Assembly (NCBI GenBank): GCA_016899975.1
Contig: JACJJN010000001.1
Location: 1-64,000 of the forward strand
Source of the DNA: Lacrimispora saccharolytica
Lineage (GTDB): Bacteria; Bacillota; Clostridia; Lachnospirales; Lachnospiraceae
Reading direction: 5' to 3'
DNA length: 64,000 nt
The position numbers were made by a program, and so were the translations under genes. The notes under the pieces were generated by a model, which was not told the DNA's origin, did not search any database, and saw nothing but the letters and a program-made list of their open reading frames with translations. Positions 23,375 through 32,386 of this stretch are shown piece after piece. How positions within the stretch are numbered: the stretch's first letter is position 1; every line of letters begins with the position of its first letter.

Positions 23375-24415
23375 TTAAATCTGCCGGATTGCCTGAATCA
23401 GCTTGTCCGCATCCTCTTCCTTGGTCGCCCAGGATGTACAGATCCGGACCATCTGATGTCCATCGTCCACCACCTGATCCAAAGATAGAACAAACTGTTC
23501 TGAAAGCGCCTTTACAGCAGCGTTTGGAAGGATCACAAAAATCTGATTGGTGGTGTTCTCGCAGACGAGTTCAAAGCCTTTCTCCTGAAACGCCGCGCGG
23601 ATCCGATCGGCAAGACGGTCGGCATGTTCCGCCAGTTCCATGTACATCTTCATATTGTCCTTGAGCAGCTCCAGAAACTGAATGCCCAGCAGACGTCCTT
23701 TGGCAAGCATTCCGCCTTTCTGTTTGATCATATAGCGGAAATCCTGCTTCAGTTCCGGATTTGTGATCACAATAGCTTCTCCGAACAGTGCGCCGCATTT
23801 GGTTCCGCCGAGATAGAAGACGTCGCAGCATTTTGCCAGAACCGGAAGTGTTACATCATTGCCTGAAGCAGCAAGTCCATAACTCATGCGGGCACCGTCC
23901 AGAAACAGATACAGACCATACCGACGGCAGGTCTCATGGAGCGCTTCCAACTCTGCTCTTGTATAGAGCGTGCCGAATTCCGTCGGACTGGAGATATAAA
24001 CCAGCTTTGGCTGAACTGTATGCTCCGCGGATGCGTCTGCAAGATGCTTTTCCATAACTTCCGTAACCTGGGCAGCCGTAATTTTTCCGTCCATATGCGG
24101 CAGACCAAGGACTTTGTGTCCGGTAGCTTCCACGGCACCTGTCTCATGGACATTGATATGCCCGCTGGCTGCGCAGAGCGCTCCCTGGTAAGGGCGCAGA
24201 GCCGCATCGATCACCGTAAGATTTGCCTGTGTTCCGCCTACAACAAAATGCACAGCGGCATCTTCCTTTTCGCAGAGATTTCGGATCATTTCTGCCGCCT
24301 GCGCACAGTATACGTCTTCACCGTATCCGATAGTCTGTTCAAAGTTGGTATCCGCAAGCTTTTTTAAAATGGCGGGATGTGCCCCTTCATTGTAATCACA
24401 GTTAAAATAAATCAT
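23375..24415 (-). CDS. PLP-dependent threonine aldolase-like lyase
   Basis: A 346-residue fold-type I PLP enzyme of the low-specificity L-threonine aldolase family, which cleaves threonine-type beta-hydroxy amino acids to glycine and an aldehyde. Visible landmarks are the DYNEG start, the YGED segment, HINVHETGA, the Asp in LFLDGARMSYGL that contacts the PLP ring, and the Schiff-base Lys in GGTKCGAL (about residue 201). It is a single gene with its own terminator. Some members of this family act on other beta-eliminating substrates, so the exact amino acid is uncertain. Confidence 0.9.
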   Translation of the reverse strand: MIYFNCDYNEGAHPAILKKLADTNFEQTIGYGEDVYCAQAAEMIRNLCEKEDAAVHFVVGGTQANLTVIDAALRPYQGALCAASGHINVHETGAVEATGHKVLGLPHMDGKITAAQVTEVMEKHLADASAEHTVQPKLVYISSPTEFGTLYTRAELEALHETCRRYGLYLFLDGARMSYGLAASGNDVTLPVLAKCCDVFYLGGTKCGALFGEAIVITNPELKQDFRYMIKQKGGMLAKGRLLGIQFLELLKDNMKMYMELAEHADRLADRIRAAFQEKGFELVCENTTNQIFVILPNAAVKALSEQFVLSLDQVVDDGHQMVRICTSWATKEEDADKLIQAIRQI

Positions 24416-24581
24416 TTCCTTTCCTCCCTTTCACCGTTCCTTTTCAAATACACTCCAAGCTTCTCAACAAATTAACATTTGAAGATTAGCCGTTTTGGTG
24501 CTTCGAATTTCAGCCAGAAAATGGAACTTAATTGAACTGTTATCAGAATAAACGAATTTATCGGAAAATTCAACGTTTTTC

Positions 24582-24610
24582 TTTACACTCTTTTCCAAGA
24601 AAGGTATAAT
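24582..24610 (+). promoter_or_regulatory. promoter of the carboxylesterase-aroA region
   Basis: TTTACA (24582-24587), a 17-base spacer and TATAAT (24605-24610) lie 57 bases before the esterase start. The rest of the 251-base divergent gap is AT-rich with no other signal I can support. Confidence 0.75.
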
Positions 24611-24666
24611 TGATTTAAGTAATATTAATTTGTCGTACAACAAGAAAAAAGGAAAGGTGGAGAAAA

Positions 24667-26223
24667 ATGAAAGAATTCAGATATGATGACGTTCCGGTCA
24701 TTGAGACTTCCTCCGGAAAGCTGAAAGGTTACTACTGTGACGGAGAATATATCTTCAAGGGCGTTCCCTATGCATACGCAGACCGTTTTCAGATGCCGGT
24801 GAAATCCTCCTGGGAGGGAGTCAAAGAGGCGACCTCCTATGGGTTTGTCTGCCCGCTGATGAATCAGGAAACACCCAATGGAGAACTGATGGTGCCTCAC
24901 CGCTACTGGCCGCAGAATGAACACTGCCAGAATCTGAACATCTGGACAAAGACGCTGGACAGCCAGGCAAAACATCCGGTTCTTGTATGGATTCACGGTG
25001 GCGGCTATTCCGCGGGATCTTCCATCGAGCAGGTTGCATATGACGGATTTAATATGTGCATGCAGGGCGATGTAGTAGTCGTTTCCGTCAATCACCGGCT
25101 GAATATCCTCGGGTACCTGGATCTTTCTCCGTTCGGGGAAAAGTACTGGAATTCCGGCAATGCGGGAAATGCCGATCTGGTAGCCGCTCTGCGGTGGGTA
25201 CATGAGAATATTGCCGCATTCGGAGGCGACCCGGAGAACGTTACGATCTTTGGTCAGTCCGGCGGAGGAATGAAAGTGGCGGATCTGATGCAGATTCCGG
25301 ATGCAGACGGACTGTTCCAGAAAGCGCTGATCATGAGCGGTGTCGGAAGCAAAACCCTTATGCCAAACTGCACCGGAGACGGCCGTGAGATTGTAACCGC
25401 AATGCTTCAGGAACTTAAACTTACGGAAGATGAGGTAGAAAAACTGGAAACTGTGCCGTATTATGAGCTGGTCAGAGCCTATGAAAAAGTTTGTCCTGCG
25501 ATTGCGGCAAAGGGCGGCTACATCGGCGGAAATCCGATGATCAATGAATATTACAAAGGCAATCCGCTGGAATACGGCCTTCGCGACCGTGCCCGCAAGA
25601 TTCCGCTGATGATTGGTTCCGTTTTTGGAGAGTTCTCTTTTGTACCGGCACAGTACGATAAATACAGCCTTACGGAAGAAGCTTCCCATGAAATTCTGGA
25701 AAAGGTCTACGGAGAGCATACGGACGATATCATCCGTGCCTTCCGCGCTGCCTATCCGGGCAGAGCAGTGACCGATGTCCTCCAGGTGGACCGTGTCATG
25801 CGCCAGCCGACCAAAGCGTTCGCCGCAATGCACGCAGAGGGCGGAGCTGGTCAGACATTCCTCTATAACTTTATTCTGGAATTTCCATTCCAATATCAGA
25901 AAGCGGCATGGCACTGTTCGGATATTCCGTTTTTCTTCTGCAACACAGACAAGGTGGAAGTGTGTACAATCCCGGATGTGACGGAAAAGCTGGAACGCCA
26001 GATGTTCGGCGCTCTGATGTCCTTTGCACATACCGGAAAACCATCCAGTCCGGAACTTCCGGAATGGGAGAGTGTGACGCCAGAGAAGGAACCGACGATG
26101 GTGTTCGACCGGACCTGCGAGCTGCGCAGCAGCTATGACGATGAACTGTTTGCTGAAATCGACCGTGCCCTTCCGCCGTTTAATCTGATGGCGGCGATGG
26201 CTGAACAGAACGTGCAGCATTAA
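24667..26223 (+). CDS. type B carboxylesterase/lipase family protein
   Basis: A 518-residue alpha/beta hydrolase. The oxyanion segment is WIHGGGYSAGS, and the nucleophile elbow FGQSGGG has Ser near residue 198. The family signature EHCQNLNIWTK and the block VVVSVNHRLNILGYL are also present. It has no signal peptide, so it is probably cytoplasmic. Family members hydrolyse esters of short acyl groups or aromatic compounds; the natural substrate is not evident. The length is typical. aroA starts about 60 bases downstream without a clear promoter, so they may be co-transcribed. Confidence 0.88.
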   Translation: MKEFRYDDVPVIETSSGKLKGYYCDGEYIFKGVPYAYADRFQMPVKSSWEGVKEATSYGFVCPLMNQETPNGELMVPHRYWPQNEHCQNLNIWTKTLDSQAKHPVLVWIHGGGYSAGSSIEQVAYDGFNMCMQGDVVVVSVNHRLNILGYLDLSPFGEKYWNSGNAGNADLVAALRWVHENIAAFGGDPENVTIFGQSGGGMKVADLMQIPDADGLFQKALIMSGVGSKTLMPNCTGDGREIVTAMLQELKLTEDEVEKLETVPYYELVRAYEKVCPAIAAKGGYIGGNPMINEYYKGNPLEYGLRDRARKIPLMIGSVFGEFSFVPAQYDKYSLTEEASHEILEKVYGEHTDDIIRAFRAAYPGRAVTDVLQVDRVMRQPTKAFAAMHAEGGAGQTFLYNFILEFPFQYQKAAWHCSDIPFFFCNTDKVEVCTIPDVTEKLERQMFGALMSFAHTGKPSSPELPEWESVTPEKEPTMVFDRTCELRSSYDDELFAEIDRALPPFNLMAAMAEQNVQH

Positions 26224-26283
26224 GTGAAAGGTTAGCATCACTAAAAAATGACGAATGAATCTACTGCCTGGGAGGTTGAAACA

Positions 26284-27573
26284 TTGGAAAACTTATATCA
26301 TGTGCCAAAAGCTTCGGGAAAAGAGCCGATCGTTGTTACAGTACCCGGATCGAAAAGCATTACAAACCGTGCGCTTCTTCTGGCAGCATTATCGGAAGGA
26401 CCCTGTCTGCTGAAAGGCGTCCTGTTCAGCGATGATTCCAGAGCGGTTCTTTCCTGTCTGGAAGAACTGGGTTTTGAGCTGGAGATCAGGGAGAAGGAAA
26501 AAGAGGTGCGCATCGTCGGAACGGGAGGGAAGATTCCAAATCCAAACGCACATCTGAATGTTCGCAGCGCAGGAACGGCGGCACGTTTCCTCACGGTATT
26601 TCTTGCCTTCGCAGGAGGAGATTATCAGATGGACGCATCCAGCCAGATGAAGAAACGCCCGATGGAGCCGCTCCTCTCCATTCTCAGGAATGCCGGCGCT
26701 GTGATCACCTGCCAGGAGGAAGAAGGCCATTTTCCTTTCCGGCTGCAGGCACACCATCTGAATCTCACAGAAGTGACTATTGACACTACGATCAGCAGCC
26801 AGTTTGCCAGCGCCTTTCTGATGACAGGCACCCTTCTTCCGGATGGGCTGACCGTGAAAATGGAAGGGGACCGCACGCAGGGCGCGTATATCCGGATCAC
26901 CAGAAAAATGATGGAACAGTTTGGTCTCCGATCAGAAGAACAGAACGGAGCTCTTCGCATTCCCGGAGGGCAGAAGACCCGTCTGTCAGAGTATGCGATT
27001 GAACCGGACGTTTCCGGAGCCTGCTATTTCTATGGAATGGCGCCGTTACTCGGCATCGATGTGACTGTACGCGGGATTCATCCCGATTCCATGCAGGGAG
27101 ATCTGAAATTCCTGTCGGTACTGAAAGAAATGGGATGCCCTTCCGAAGATACTGAAACCGGAATCTGTGTCCGCGGCAGCCGGATGCAGGAGTTCAAAGG
27201 CGTCAACGTGAACATGAAAGAATTTTCCGACCAGACGATGACATTGGCAGCCATCGCACCGTTCGCCTCCACAGAGACAAAGATTACCAATATCGGTCAC
27301 ATCCGTTTTCAGGAATCCGACCGTATCGCGGCAATCTGTACCGAACTGCAGCGCATGGGCATCGACTGCCGGGAACTGCCGGAGGAGGACGGAATTCTGA
27401 TCCGCCCCGGAATTCCTTCGGAGGCGGTCATCGAGACATACGACGACCACCGGATCGCAATGGCGTTTTCTCTGCCTGGATTGAAGACCGGAAATATTAC
27501 GATCTCAAATCCCGGATGCTGCCGGAAGACTTTTGAAAATTATTTTGATCTGCTGACAGAACTATTCGACTGA
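26284..27573 (+). CDS. aroA: 3-phosphoshikimate 1-carboxyvinyltransferase (EPSP synthase)
   Basis: A 429-residue enzyme that transfers enolpyruvate from PEP to shikimate 3-phosphate. Motifs include VPGSKSITNRALLLAAL, RSAGTAARFLT, KKRPMEPLLS, RFQESDRIAAI and YDDHRIAMAF. The frame is open from ATG 26248, but that ATG has no ribosome site. TTG 26284 has GGAGG eight bases upstream and gives the usual family length, so it is preferred. It supports the aromatic pathway with aroF and tyrA at 16-18 kb, though it is a separate locus here. Confidence 0.93.
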   Translation: MENLYHVPKASGKEPIVVTVPGSKSITNRALLLAALSEGPCLLKGVLFSDDSRAVLSCLEELGFELEIREKEKEVRIVGTGGKIPNPNAHLNVRSAGTAARFLTVFLAFAGGDYQMDASSQMKKRPMEPLLSILRNAGAVITCQEEEGHFPFRLQAHHLNLTEVTIDTTISSQFASAFLMTGTLLPDGLTVKMEGDRTQGAYIRITRKMMEQFGLRSEEQNGALRIPGGQKTRLSEYAIEPDVSGACYFYGMAPLLGIDVTVRGIHPDSMQGDLKFLSVLKEMGCPSEDTETGICVRGSRMQEFKGVNVNMKEFSDQTMTLAAIAPFASTETKITNIGHIRFQESDRIAAICTELQRMGIDCRELPEEDGILIRPGIPSEAVIETYDDHRIAMAFSLPGLKTGNITISNPGCCRKTFENYFDLLTELFD

Positions 27574-27580
27574 AATTTTC

Positions 27581-27609
27581 TTGACAAATCAGCGCCGGAC
27601 AGGTAGAAT
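27581..27609 (+). promoter_or_regulatory. promoter of leuS
   Basis: TTGACA (27581-27586), a 17-base spacer and TAGAAT (27604-27609), starting eight bases after the aroA stop. It drives the T-box leader and leuS. Confidence 0.8.
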
Positions 27610-27615
27610 AACTGT

Positions 27616-27877
27616 TAGCCATAAGAAAAAACAGAGAAGAGGAAGAGTAGGAACGAATGCAGGATTCAGAGAACTGCCGGCAGGGTGCGAGGCAGGGAAT
27701 GCGCGTTTTGAACTGGCCTCGGAGTTTCTTCGCTGAACCGGATCAGTAAGCGAGGACGGATGGTTTCCCGTTATCGAAACAATGAGTGCATCTGCGATGC
27801 TTCGCAGGTGAAGAAGAGTGGTACCACGGAAAGACAGCCTTTTCGTCTCTGGAAACGGGAGACGAAAAGGCTTTTTT
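27616..27877 (+). promoter_or_regulatory. T-box leader of leuS (tRNA-Leu sensing)
   Basis: A leader of about 260 bases ends with the T-box-type sequence AGAGTGGTACCACGGA (27815-27830), then a terminator in which AGCCTTTTCGTCTC pairs with GAGACGAAAAGGCT followed by TTTTTT (27836-27877). The upstream part can form a long Stem I. Two leucine codons (CTG and CTC, in GAACTGGCCTCGG) lie where a specifier could be; I could not decide between them. Uncharged tRNA-Leu should stabilise the antiterminator and permit leuS transcription. Confidence 0.88.
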
Positions 27878-27909
27878 ACTTTCTGAAAGAATAACAGGAG
27901 GATGAAACA

Positions 27910-30333
27910 ATGGCAGTACCTTATAATCATAAGGCGATCGAAGCAAAATGGCGGGTAAAATGGGAAGAAAAACCTGTCAATCCGAAAGTGGATGAAAACG
28001 GAAAGGAAAAAGAAAAATACTACTGTCTGGATATGTTCCCGTATCCGTCAGGAAACGGTCTGCATGTCGGACACTGGAGAGGCTATGTCATCTCCGATGT
28101 ATGGAGCCGCTATAAACTGCAGCAGAATTACTATGTGATCCATCCGATGGGATGGGACGCCTTTGGACTTCCGGCAGAAAACTATGCGATTAAAATGGGC
28201 ATCCATCCGGAAATCTCCACAAAGCAGAACGTTTCCAACATCAAACGTCAGATCCAGGATATCGCGGCAATTTACGACTGGGATATGGAAGTGAACACCA
28301 CCGATCCGAACTTCTACAAATGGACCCAGTGGATCTTTGTACAGATGTTCAAGAACGGACTGGCTTACGAAAAAGAGTTCCCGATCAACTGGTGTCCGTC
28401 CTGTAAGACCGGACTTGCCAATGAGGAAGTCGTAGACGGAAAATGTGAGCGCTGCGGTACGACAGTAACCAAGAAAAACCTTCGTCAGTGGATGCTGCGC
28501 ATTACCAAGTACGCAGACCGCCTTCTGGAGGATCTGGACAAACTGGACTGGCCGGAAAAAGTTAAGAAGATGCAGACCGACTGGATCGGACGTTCCTACG
28601 GTGCGGAAGTGGATTTCCCGGTAGAGGGAAGAGACGAGAAGATTACCGTCTACACCACACGTCCGGATACGCTCCATGGAGCAACCTTTATGGTACTGGC
28701 TCCGGAGCACGCGCTGGCAAAGAGCCTTGCGACGGAAGATCATAAAGAAGAGGTAGAGCAGTATATCTTCCAGGCTTCCATGAAATCCAATGTAGACCGT
28801 ATGCAGGATAAGGAAAAGACCGGTGTATTTACCGGAACCTACGCGATCAACCCGCTGAACGGCGCAAAGGTGCCGATCTGGCTGTCTGATTACGTTCTCG
28901 CTGATTACGGTACCGGAGCGATCATGTGTGTACCGGCACACGACGACCGTGACTTTGCATTTGCGAAGAAATTTGATCTTCCGATCATTCAGGTTATCGC
29001 AAAAGACGGCAAGGAAATCGAAAACATGGCAGAGGCTTACACCGAAGCATCCGGAACCATGATCAATTCCGGCGAGTGGAATGGAATGGAGTCTTCTGTC
29101 CTGAAAAAAGAAGCTCCGGATATGATCGAAAAGAAAGGCTTCGGACGCAAAAAAGTCAATTACAAGCTGCGTGACTGGGTATTCTCCCGTCAGCGTTACT
29201 GGGGCGAGCCGATCCCGATCATCCACTGCCCGCACTGCGGAAATGTGCCTGTACCGGAAGATCAGCTTCCGCTGCGCCTTCCGGAAGTGGAAAGCTACCA
29301 GCCGACAGGAACCGGCGAATCTCCGCTGGCTGCCATCGACGAATGGGTCAACTGCACCTGTCCGGTCTGCGGCGCAGCAGCAAAACGTGAGACAAACACC
29401 ATGCCTCAGTGGGCAGGTTCTTCCTGGTACTTCCTGCGTTACGTGGACAACAAAAACGATCAGGAACTGGTTTCCAAAGAGAAAGCAGACAAATATCTTC
29501 CGGTGGACATGTACATCGGAGGTGTAGAACACGCGGTACTGCATCTGCTGTACTCCCGTTTCTATACAAAATTCCTGCATGATATCGGAGTCGTTGATTT
29601 TGACGAGCCGTTCACCAAGCTGTTCAACCAGGGTATGATCAACGGAAAGAACGGAATCAAGATGAGTAAATCCAAAGGAAACGTCGTTTCCCCGGATGAC
29701 CTTGTGAGAGATTACGGATGCGATTCCCTGAGAATGTACGAACTGTTCGTAGGACCGCCGGAGCTGGATGCCGAGTGGGATGACCGCGGAATCGACGGCG
29801 TCAACCGTTTCCTGAAACGTTTCTGGAAGCTGGCAATGGACAACAAGGACAGAGACGTAAAGGCGACCAAAGAGATGCTGAAGATCCGTCACCGCCTGAT
29901 CTACGATGTAACCACACGTCTGGAAAGCTTCAGCCTGAACACAGCGATCTCCGCATTCATGGAATACAACAACAAGCTGATCGAGCTGGATAAAAAAGGC
30001 GGAATCGACAAAGAGACGATTGAAACCTTCGCGATCCTTCTTTCCCCGTTCGCGCCTCACATTGCCGAGGAAGTATGGGAGCAGTACGGACATACCGAGA
30101 CGATCTTCCGTGCCGGATGGCCGAAACACGATGAGGAGGCAATGAAAGATGACGAAGTGGAAGTGGCCGTTCAGATCAACGGAAAGACTCGCGCGGTCAT
30201 CAGCATCGCCCATGACATCTCCAAAGAAGACGCGATCGCAGCCGGTAAAGAAGCAGTAGCCGATAAACTGACCGGAAACATCATCAAAGAGATTTATGTT
30301 CCGGGACGTATTATCAATATTGTTCAGAAATAA
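27910..30333 (+). CDS. leuS: leucyl-tRNA synthetase
   Basis: An 807-residue class I aminoacyl-tRNA synthetase that charges tRNA-Leu. The HIGH-type motif is HVGH in SGNGLHVGHWRG (near residue 49) and the KMSKS motif is at about residues 584-588. Two CxxC pairs (CPSC, CERC) near residues 158-180 form the zinc-binding knob seen in bacterial LeuRS, the CP1 editing domain lies between, and the C-terminal anticodon-binding and small domains are complete. A T-box leader controls it and a strong terminator follows at 30343-30384. Confidence 0.97.
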   Translation: MAVPYNHKAIEAKWRVKWEEKPVNPKVDENGKEKEKYYCLDMFPYPSGNGLHVGHWRGYVISDVWSRYKLQQNYYVIHPMGWDAFGLPAENYAIKMGIHPEISTKQNVSNIKRQIQDIAAIYDWDMEVNTTDPNFYKWTQWIFVQMFKNGLAYEKEFPINWCPSCKTGLANEEVVDGKCERCGTTVTKKNLRQWMLRITKYADRLLEDLDKLDWPEKVKKMQTDWIGRSYGAEVDFPVEGRDEKITVYTTRPDTLHGATFMVLAPEHALAKSLATEDHKEEVEQYIFQASMKSNVDRMQDKEKTGVFTGTYAINPLNGAKVPIWLSDYVLADYGTGAIMCVPAHDDRDFAFAKKFDLPIIQVIAKDGKEIENMAEAYTEASGTMINSGEWNGMESSVLKKEAPDMIEKKGFGRKKVNYKLRDWVFSRQRYWGEPIPIIHCPHCGNVPVPEDQLPLRLPEVESYQPTGTGESPLAAIDEWVNCTCPVCGAAAKRETNTMPQWAGSSWYFLRYVDNKNDQELVSKEKADKYLPVDMYIGGVEHAVLHLLYSRFYTKFLHDIGVVDFDEPFTKLFNQGMINGKNGIKMSKSKGNVVSPDDLVRDYGCDSLRMYELFVGPPELDAEWDDRGIDGVNRFLKRFWKLAMDNKDRDVKATKEMLKIRHRLIYDVTTRLESFSLNTAISAFMEYNNKLIELDKKGGIDKETIETFAILLSPFAPHIAEEVWEQYGHTETIFRAGWPKHDEEAMKDDEVEVAVQINGKTRAVISIAHDISKEDAIAAGKEAVADKLTGNIIKEIYVPGRIINIVQK

Positions 30334-30342
30334 ATAGGTCAT

Positions 30343-30384
30343 AAAAATGGCGCAGGTAGTTGAAAAACTATCTGCGCCATTTTT
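30343..30384. terminator. terminator of leuS
   Basis: AAAAATGGCGCAGGTAGTT and AACTATCTGCGCCATTTTT form a stem of 18 or more pairs with a three-base loop and A/T flanks. Confidence 0.92.
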
Positions 30385-30406
30385 AGAAGAAAATGATGTA
30401 GAATAA

Positions 30407-30516
30407 ATTCCTCCCCATGTGGAGTAATCACTGACCGAAAAAGGTAAAGCATTGCTGCCTGTCTTTACGGAACTGGCAAAATGGGGAGAGAATCATCTGA
30501 AAGAAGAACCAAGGCA
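30407..30516 (+). pseudogene. C-terminal remnant of an HxlR-type regulator
   Basis: The plus frame reads IPPHVE, stop, SLTEKGKALLPVFTEL, AKWGENHL. This is the recognisable wing and C-terminal helix of HxlR winged-helix regulators (usually ..VEYSLTEKG..WG..H). The Tyr codon TAT appears as TAA at 30425-30427, and everything upstream of the wing is missing. The remnant runs into the 3' end of the opposite-strand DUF1848 gene, so the two decayed genes were probably brought together by one deletion. Confidence 0.65.
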
Positions 30517-31131
30517 AGAAAAATCTCCCTGTTCCGCGCAGGTGACCAGCGGAATCCCAAAAGCATCTGCCGTCTCGGCAAGAGATTCTGCTATTTCCCA
30601 CTGCAGCGCCTTGATCCAGGAAATTGTTTCAAGGGAACGGAGATTACCCGCAATCTTCGGATAAAAATCCAGAAAGCTGAACGTGCAAAGCGCAGTGGCT
30701 CCGGCAAGCCGTGAACATAGAAAACGAAACTGTTCCCTGTGCCATGGGATAGTGTAAGTTTTGTTCAGCAAGACCGGATCATATCGCCAGAGGACACGTT
30801 CCGGTCCGATCTGTTCCGACAGATACAGAAACGTACGAATTCTCTCTTCCAGGGACGGAAGCCCCGGCTCCACGTCCTTTCCATATGCATTCAGGGTAAA
30901 CTGAAAATAGAAGGGATATTCCCTGCATTCATTCAGACGTTTCATCATGGGTGCAGGATTTTTGGACCAGAAGACAATTCCGTCCACAACATCCGGATGC
31001 AGCGTAATTCGGCTGACCTGATGGGCGGAAAATGGATTTCTGACCAGCACATAGCCTTCTTTCAGCCGTTGGAAAAACCATTCAGAATAAAAAGCCGGCA
31101 GGTCTGTCCTGCGGCTGGCGCTTATGATCAT
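30493..31131 (-). CDS. DUF1848 family protein, C-terminally shortened
   Basis: A 212-residue product starting at ATG 31131 (AAAGGAGAAC upstream; the open extension to 31209 has no site). It opens with MIISASRRTDLPAFYSEW and contains VVDGIVFWSKNPAPM and LWRYDPVLL, all DUF1848 landmarks. Family members are usually close to 300 residues and end with a Cys-rich region after CAEE.DL. Here the frame reaches CAEQGDFSCLGSSFR and stops inside the HxlR remnant, so the last 70-90 residues, with metal-binding cysteines, are missing. It is probably inactive. The biochemical function of DUF1848 is not known to me. Confidence 0.75.
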   Translation of the reverse strand: MIISASRRTDLPAFYSEWFFQRLKEGYVLVRNPFSAHQVSRITLHPDVVDGIVFWSKNPAPMMKRLNECREYPFYFQFTLNAYGKDVEPGLPSLEERIRTFLYLSEQIGPERVLWRYDPVLLNKTYTIPWHREQFRFLCSRLAGATALCTFSFLDFYPKIAGNLRSLETISWIKALQWEIAESLAETADAFGIPLVTCAEQGDFSCLGSSFR

Positions 31132-31292
31132 AAGTTCTCCTTTCAAACACGCTCTAACGCTGGAAATGATTCTGGCTGCATGGTAAAATAAGTGCAGCGA
31201 TTGTTTCAAAGATTTTTTCTTACTACACGGAAAACGAACATAAATTCCGTCCGAAAAATCTGTAACAAAAAAGAAAAAAGGAGCGTCTGTCT

Positions 31293-32240
31293 ATGATTTA
31301 TACTGTAACCTTAAACCCATCGCTGGATTACGTCGTGACCGTCGATAACTTCCAAACCGGAAAAACCAACCGTACCACTTCGGAACAAATCCTCCCCGGC
31401 GGAAAGGGACTCAACGTTTCTACCGTTCTGAACCGTCTTGGAGTACCAAACACCGCCTTCGGTTTCATCGCCGGATTCACAGGAGAAAAAATCCGTACGG
31501 AAATCCAAAATACCGGCATTTCCGCAGAATTCATCCAGCTGGAACAAGGTGTTTCCAGGATCAATTTCAAGCTGAAATCCATCGATGGAACGGAAATCAA
31601 TGGCAGCGGTCCCGACATTCCCAAAGACCGGATGGAACTGCTGATGAAGCGTCTGTCCCGGCTGAACGCAGGAGATGTCCTGGTTCTTGCGGGAAGCGTA
31701 CCGCCCTCCGTTCCGTCGGATATTTACCGGCAGATGATGTTGGTTTTAGCAGATAAATCGGTTGATGTCGTCGTGGATGCATCCGGAGACGCACTCCCGC
31801 AGGTGCTGCCTCTCCACCCATTCCTGATCAAACCGAACCACCAGGAACTGGGCGAATTGTTTCATCGAACCTTTTCCTCCCGCGCAGATGTGGTTCCCTA
31901 TGCCCGAAAGCTGCAGGAAATGGGAGCGCGCAACGTTCTTGTCTCCCTTGCCGGGGAAGGGGCAGTTCTTCTGGATGAAGACGGGACGGTACATGAATCT
32001 CCGGCGCCGGAAGGAACGTTGGTCAACGGTGTCGGTGCGGGTGACTCCATGATCGCCGGCTTTCTTGCCGGATGGCAGGAAACACGGGATTACAGCCATG
32101 CCTTTCGGATGGCGCTTGCCGCCGGCAGCGCCACCGCGTTTTCGGAAACCCTTGCTGAAAAGAATGCAATAGAAACGCTGTACGCAGCCATATCCAGAAA
32201 GAACAGGCAGCAGAACAGTGATACGTCGGCTCTAAAATAA
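31293..32240 (+). CDS. PfkB family sugar kinase, 1-phosphofructokinase-like
   Basis: A 315-residue ribokinase-fold enzyme. The start MIYTVTLNPSLDYVV, the block GGKGLNVSTVLNRLG, LAGSVPPSVP and the C-terminal signature NGVGAGDSMIAGF (catalytic Asp near residue 250) are typical of the FruK/LacC branch, which phosphorylates fructose 1-phosphate or tagatose 6-phosphate. No PTS genes lie next to it, so the substrate is uncertain. The start at 31293 follows AAAAAAGGAGCG. The repeat copy 2 lies downstream. Confidence 0.88.
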   Translation: MIYTVTLNPSLDYVVTVDNFQTGKTNRTTSEQILPGGKGLNVSTVLNRLGVPNTAFGFIAGFTGEKIRTEIQNTGISAEFIQLEQGVSRINFKLKSIDGTEINGSGPDIPKDRMELLMKRLSRLNAGDVLVLAGSVPPSVPSDIYRQMMLVLADKSVDVVVDASGDALPQVLPLHPFLIKPNHQELGELFHRTFSSRADVVPYARKLQEMGARNVLVSLAGEGAVLLDEDGTVHESPAPEGTLVNGVGAGDSMIAGFLAGWQETRDYSHAFRMALAAGSATAFSETLAEKNAIETLYAAISRKNRQQNSDTSALK

Positions 32241-32324
32241 CCCAGATCCTGGCAGTCAAAGACTCCACAGCAAGGTACGGGGCATCAAATTTGCAGCGCA
32301 GCAGAGCCGCGAAATCTTTAACTT

Positions 32325-32386
32325 TCGCGGCAGTCGCCAAATGGACATGCAAGCATGTCCGCTTGGCTCGTTGCCCGCGGAAATTA
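32325..32386 (+). repeat. structured intergenic repeat, copy 2
   Basis: The 60-base core (32325-32384) is identical to copy 1 at 18989-19048. The 5' hairpin is degenerate here: a weak ATTTGC/GCGAAAT pairing in 32288-32317, and an alternative CCGCGAAA/TTTCGCGG stem overlapping the core. It lies downstream of the PfkB gene, and its end overlaps the stop codon of the convergent AraC gene. Confidence 0.85.

Noticed and set aside
28048-30342. 764-codon minus-strand ORF opposite leuS
   Set aside because: It is the antisense of the highly conserved leuS; long antisense frames arise from codon bias in conserved genes. There is no start signal and the protein is low in hydrophobic core pattern.
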